From assembly GCA_016841745.1 (NCBI GenBank), contig JAENYO010000002.1, positions 124,001 through 188,000 on the forward strand: a stretch of DNA of 64,000 nucleotides. The letters are read 5' to 3'. The notes beneath the pieces were generated by a model, which was not told the DNA's origin, did no database searches, and saw nothing but the letters and a program-made list of their open reading frames with translations. This stretch comes from Acetomicrobium hydrogeniformans. Its GTDB lineage: Bacteria > Synergistota > Synergistia > Synergistales > JAFGMB01. Every line of letters starts with the position of its first letter. Position 1 is the stretch's first letter. This document shows, piece after piece, positions 61,533 to 64,000 of the stretch. The position numbers and the translations under genes are program-made.

Positions 61533-61633
61533 CTAAGATCACCTGCCTAATAACAAATTATATTCGCTATTAAGAATATACGCTAAATTTGCCATTTGTC
61601 AATACCTATCGATATTAGCTATTATTGTTAGAG

Positions 61634-61659
61634 AAATTAGTTGTATCTACAACTAATTT
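61634..61659. promoter_or_regulatory. Operator 1 in the tetR-MATE divergent region
   Basis: Perfect 12-bp arms AAATTAGTTGTA and TACAACTAATTT around TC. Confidence 0.82.
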
Positions 61660-61664
61660 ATGGT

Positions 61665-61688
61665 ATATAGTTGTAGATACAACTATAT
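61665..61688. promoter_or_regulatory. Operator 2 in the tetR-MATE divergent region
   Basis: Arms ATATAGTTGTA and TACAACTATAT around GA, sharing the core TAGTTGTA-N2-TACAACTA with operator 1. The centres are 30 bp apart, about three helical turns. Confidence 0.82.
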
Positions 61689-61708
61689 GAGAAAGGGAGT
61701 AATATAAC

Positions 61709-63073
61709 TTGAACCCTGAACGAGAACATATGCTTGCGAATGAACCCATTTCACGTCTTATATGGAAGCTTTCCCTTCCAGCTACGGTAGGGATGTTGGT
61801 TCAAGCCCTTTATAACCTTGTGGACACCATATATATAGGTCACAGTGTGGGTGCTCTTGGAATAGCAGGACTCTCCATCTCTTTTCCTCTGCAGATGATA
61901 ATAGGTGGGACGGGGGCAATGCTGGGCATGGGGGCAGCCTCAGTCATATCAAGAAACCTGGGTGCAAAGAATTACAAGAGGGCAGAGGTAGCCTTTGGGA
62001 ATAACCTTCTTGCCGTTTTGATCTTTGGGGGGGCCATTGCCCTTGTCGGTAAATTTCTGACTGTTCCGATCCTTCAAGCCTTCGGTGCCACCGAGGCCAT
62101 ATTGCCCTATGCTCTCGATTATATGAGCGTGATCTTTCTGGGGGCGCCCCTTATTGTATTCTGTATGTCTATGAACAATGTTATCCGTTCAGAAGGAGCG
62201 GCAAAGGTTGCTATGTATTCAATGGTTATTGGTGCGATTGCTAACATAATACTTGATCCGGTATTTATCTTTGTATTGGATATGGGTGTTCGTGGTGCAG
62301 CAATTGCAACAGTTATGGCACGACTGGTTGTTATTGGCTGGATTACCTATTACTATTCCACAGGACAAAGCTTTTTAAAATTTTCCATTAAATATATGAA
62401 ACCCCAGCTGGATATTCTGGGTGAGATCATCGCCATAGGCTTCCCTGCACTGGTCAGGCATGCTGCGTCAAGTTTCGTATTTGGAATGGTCAATCAACTG
62501 GCTGCCTTTTATGGAGGGGATATGGCAGTTGCTCTCTTCGGTGTCAACAACCGGGTCATCATATTCTCCTTTATGCCTGCAATAGGAATAGCACAGGGAA
62601 TGCAGCCCATCCTCGGCTACAGCTACGGGGCCGGTTCCTATAACAGGGCCAGAGAGGTCATACTGAAATCGGCTTTCATAGCTACTGTCTTTTCATCGCT
62701 TCTGGCCTGCGTTTTTTTTATTTTCCCCAAGACGGTAATATCCATATTTACCCATGATCCTGCCCTTCTTGAAATGGGACCCCATGCTTTGAGGCTAATG
62801 ACCTTCGCTTTGTTTGTAATAGGTTTTCAGATGATAGGGGGAACCCTTTTCCAGGCTATAGGGAAGGCACTCCCATCATTCATCCTTAACACCTCCAGAC
62901 AGATCCTGATCCTGATACCTGTCCTGTATTTTCTTCCGAAATACATAGGTATTGATGGTGTCTGGCTTTCTTTTCCGATCGCAGATATCCTTTCAACCTT
63001 CATAACTGTTCTTGTAGTCATACCACAGATGAAAAGCTTTAAACGGGCTGAACTTGCCATGGAAGGAGAGTGA
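61709..63073 (+). CDS. MATE-family multidrug exporter
   Basis: 454 aa from TTG 61709 (AAAGGGAG about 11 nt upstream; ATG 61730 is the alternative). Twelve membrane helices in two homologous halves. Family features are LIWKLSLPATVGMLVQALYN at the N-terminus and GMGAASVISRNLGAKNYKRA in the first half, with AIGIAQGMQPILGYSYGAGS in the second. It exports cationic drugs or metabolites using Na+ or H+. It overlaps the MarR gene at its 3' end. Confidence 0.92.
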   Translation: MNPEREHMLANEPISRLIWKLSLPATVGMLVQALYNLVDTIYIGHSVGALGIAGLSISFPLQMIIGGTGAMLGMGAASVISRNLGAKNYKRAEVAFGNNLLAVLIFGGAIALVGKFLTVPILQAFGATEAILPYALDYMSVIFLGAPLIVFCMSMNNVIRSEGAAKVAMYSMVIGAIANIILDPVFIFVLDMGVRGAAIATVMARLVVIGWITYYYSTGQSFLKFSIKYMKPQLDILGEIIAIGFPALVRHAASSFVFGMVNQLAAFYGGDMAVALFGVNNRVIIFSFMPAIGIAQGMQPILGYSYGAGSYNRAREVILKSAFIATVFSSLLACVFFIFPKTVISIFTHDPALLEMGPHALRLMTFALFVIGFQMIGGTLFQAIGKALPSFILNTSRQILILIPVLYFLPKYIGIDGVWLSFPIADILSTFITVLVVIPQMKSFKRAELAMEGE

Positions 63074-63081
63074 CTTCTCTA

Positions 63082-63537
63082 ATGCCATCTCCGAAATCTA
63101 TAGGGAAAATGGTGTCCGTTATCCACAGGTACGGTCACAGCTATTTTGATCATGAATTTTCTGATCTTGATATAGGGCATGGACCGAGGAATTTTCTTGC
63201 AGCTCTTTTCTGTCGGGAGGGTATGACCCAGGATGAGCTCAGTGAGTCCCTTATGATGGACAAGACAACAACTGCCAGGGCGGTGAAACAACTTGTCCAG
63301 GCAGGATATGTGTTACGTAAGAGGGATGAAGATGACCATAGATACTATCATCTTTATCTTACTGATAAGGCCAGAGACCTGGCTCCCCGTATATGGGATG
63401 CGAGGTCAAAATGGACTGAAGTACTATCGAAGGGATTCACCGAAGAGGAAAAAGAACTCATCTATATTTTTCTTGACAGGGCAGCAGATAATGCAGCTAA
63501 ATTCAGGGAAGAAGGTTTTAAACTTTCCCCTGGCTGA
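63082..63537 (+). CDS. MarR-family transcriptional regulator
   Basis: 151 aa from ATG 63082 (AAGGAGAG at 11 nt), or 155 aa from GTG 63070, which would overlap the MATE stop. The winged helix is GMTQDELSESLMMDKTTTAR with the wing KRDEDDHRYYHLYLTDKAR. Co-transcribed with the MATE pump and probably its regulator. The paired TAGTTGTA palindromes before the pump are the candidate sites. Confidence 0.88.
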   Translation: MPSPKSIGKMVSVIHRYGHSYFDHEFSDLDIGHGPRNFLAALFCREGMTQDELSESLMMDKTTTARAVKQLVQAGYVLRKRDEDDHRYYHLYLTDKARDLAPRIWDARSKWTEVLSKGFTEEEKELIYIFLDRAADNAAKFREEGFKLSPG

Positions 63538-63567
63538 GGCTATCATATTCCCTGAGGGTATAATTTC

Positions 63568-63605
63568 AAAAAGGCAGGTCAGATCTTAAGATGACCTGCC
63601 TTTTT
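63568..63605. terminator. Bidirectional terminator
   Basis: AAAAAGGCAGGTCA/TGACCTGCCTTTTT perfect 14-bp arms with a 10-nt loop between marR (+) and the minus-strand selenoprotein candidate. Confidence 0.92.
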
Positions 63606-63635
63606 CTTTCCTGATAGGTAGTGGGCGGGGTCTTT

Positions 63636-64000
63636 TCAGTTACATTCAGATGAAGGGTTGTCCGGCGAAGATGAACTGTTTCCTTTCCAGTTTTTCGCGA
63701 TGATATACCTCACACCTCGAAAGTCTACTGTTTCAATGATCATCGTGCCATCTGAGAAAGACAGAAAATCAGGTATATACAGGGTCATTTCATCAATTTT
63801 TACCGAGTAGTAATTGATCTCTTTTTCCCGTTTATCGCTCTCAACGAGAGCGCTCAGGTCTTCTCCTCAGTATCCTCTGTATATCCCTATTCGAATATAC
63901 AGGTCAGGTCCTTTTACTTTCATAGCCTCTTTTGCAGATTCTGACGCTTGTACCGTTATTGTCTTAGCCTGTTCTGAGAACCCCGCTGGTATGAAAATGA
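63636..64000 (-). CDS. HesB-like selenoprotein candidate (5' end outside the window)
   Basis: The minus-strand frame is open from the window edge except for one TGA at 63869-63867. It reads ...TITVQASESAKEAMKVKGPD, LYIRIGIYRGY-(TGA)-GEDLSALVE, then IDEMTLYIPDFLSFSDGTMI and ends SSECN. The pattern (GY-U-G, then a hydrophobic DGxxxxIxxxL segment) resembles HesB/IscA-like proteins, a family with known selenoproteins carrying Sec at the first Cys position. A SECIS-like hairpin follows the TGA. The visible 5' part looks like the end of a signal peptide (IFIPAGFSEQA). The ORF track omits the gene because of the TGA. Confidence 0.6.
63836..63852 (-). promoter_or_regulatory. SECIS-like hairpin after in-frame TGA
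   Basis: On the minus strand CGCTCTC-GTT-GAGAGCG forms a perfect 7-bp stem with a 3-nt loop beginning with G. The loop starts 22 nt after the TGA, inside the 16-37 nt window reported for bacterial SECIS elements. Confidence 0.6.

Overview
This window looks like a chromosomal segment of an anaerobic, amino-acid-using bacterium of the phylum Synergistota, at moderate-to-low GC. The best taxonomic pointer is a C-terminal sorting signal found in eight secreted proteins here. It consists of a Gly-rich stretch with an invariant Cys (GGGCNIS-like), a hydrophobic helix and a terminal basic cluster. I recognise it as the Synerg-CTERM type described from Synergistetes. No rRNA, tRNA or CRISPR array was seen.

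Layout. 0-8 kb: end of a D-aminoacyl-tRNA deacylase gene, a 3-hydroxyacyl-CoA dehydrogenase, two paralogous CdaR/PucR-type regulators around a DMT exporter, and a MarR regulator with kynureninase whose promoter region carries a 24-bp inverted repeat. 7.6-18 kb: YitT and RarD membrane proteins, small envelope proteins, a serine hydrolase, CorA, an MscS gene with an in-frame stop, and a KASIII-MaoC pair. 18-26 kb: three large Synerg-CTERM surface proteins (subtilase, beta-helix protein, papain-like protease). The beta-helix gene is preceded by a c-di-GMP-II riboswitch. 26-32 kb: an orphan betaine-type binding protein, an ECF sigma/anti-sigma/secreted protein trio, a YeeE/YedE pair, an MRJP-family protein and a small lipoprotein. 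32.5-35.6 kb: a Trp-codon leader peptide and attenuator followed by trpC-trpB-trpA only. 35.9-43.8 kb: a PD-(D/E)XK-like coiled-coil protein and a tetR-RND-tolC-MFP efflux operon.

44-60 kb is the accessory region. Five paralogous beta-helix Synerg-CTERM proteins share near-identical promoters and the same palindromic terminator. Two perfectly identical tracts (148 and 192 bp, by eye) between different pairs of them point to recent recombination. Among them lie more GC-rich foreign genes (a methyltransferase and a CPBP intramembrane protease), three relics of one integrase gene, two orphan Synerg-CTERM tails, a frameshifted OsmC gene and an IS1182 transposase remnant. 60-64 kb: TetR-methyltransferase and MATE-MarR operons facing away from two strong operators, then on the minus strand a HesB-like gene with an in-frame TGA followed by a SECIS-like hairpin, probably a selenoprotein that ORF callers miss.

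Biologically, the window combines a c-di-GMP-linked, C-terminally sorted cell-surface proteome (proteases and recombining beta-helix proteins) with amino-acid metabolism, transport and drug efflux. Several genes are visibly decaying through in-frame stops, frameshifts or fragmentation.
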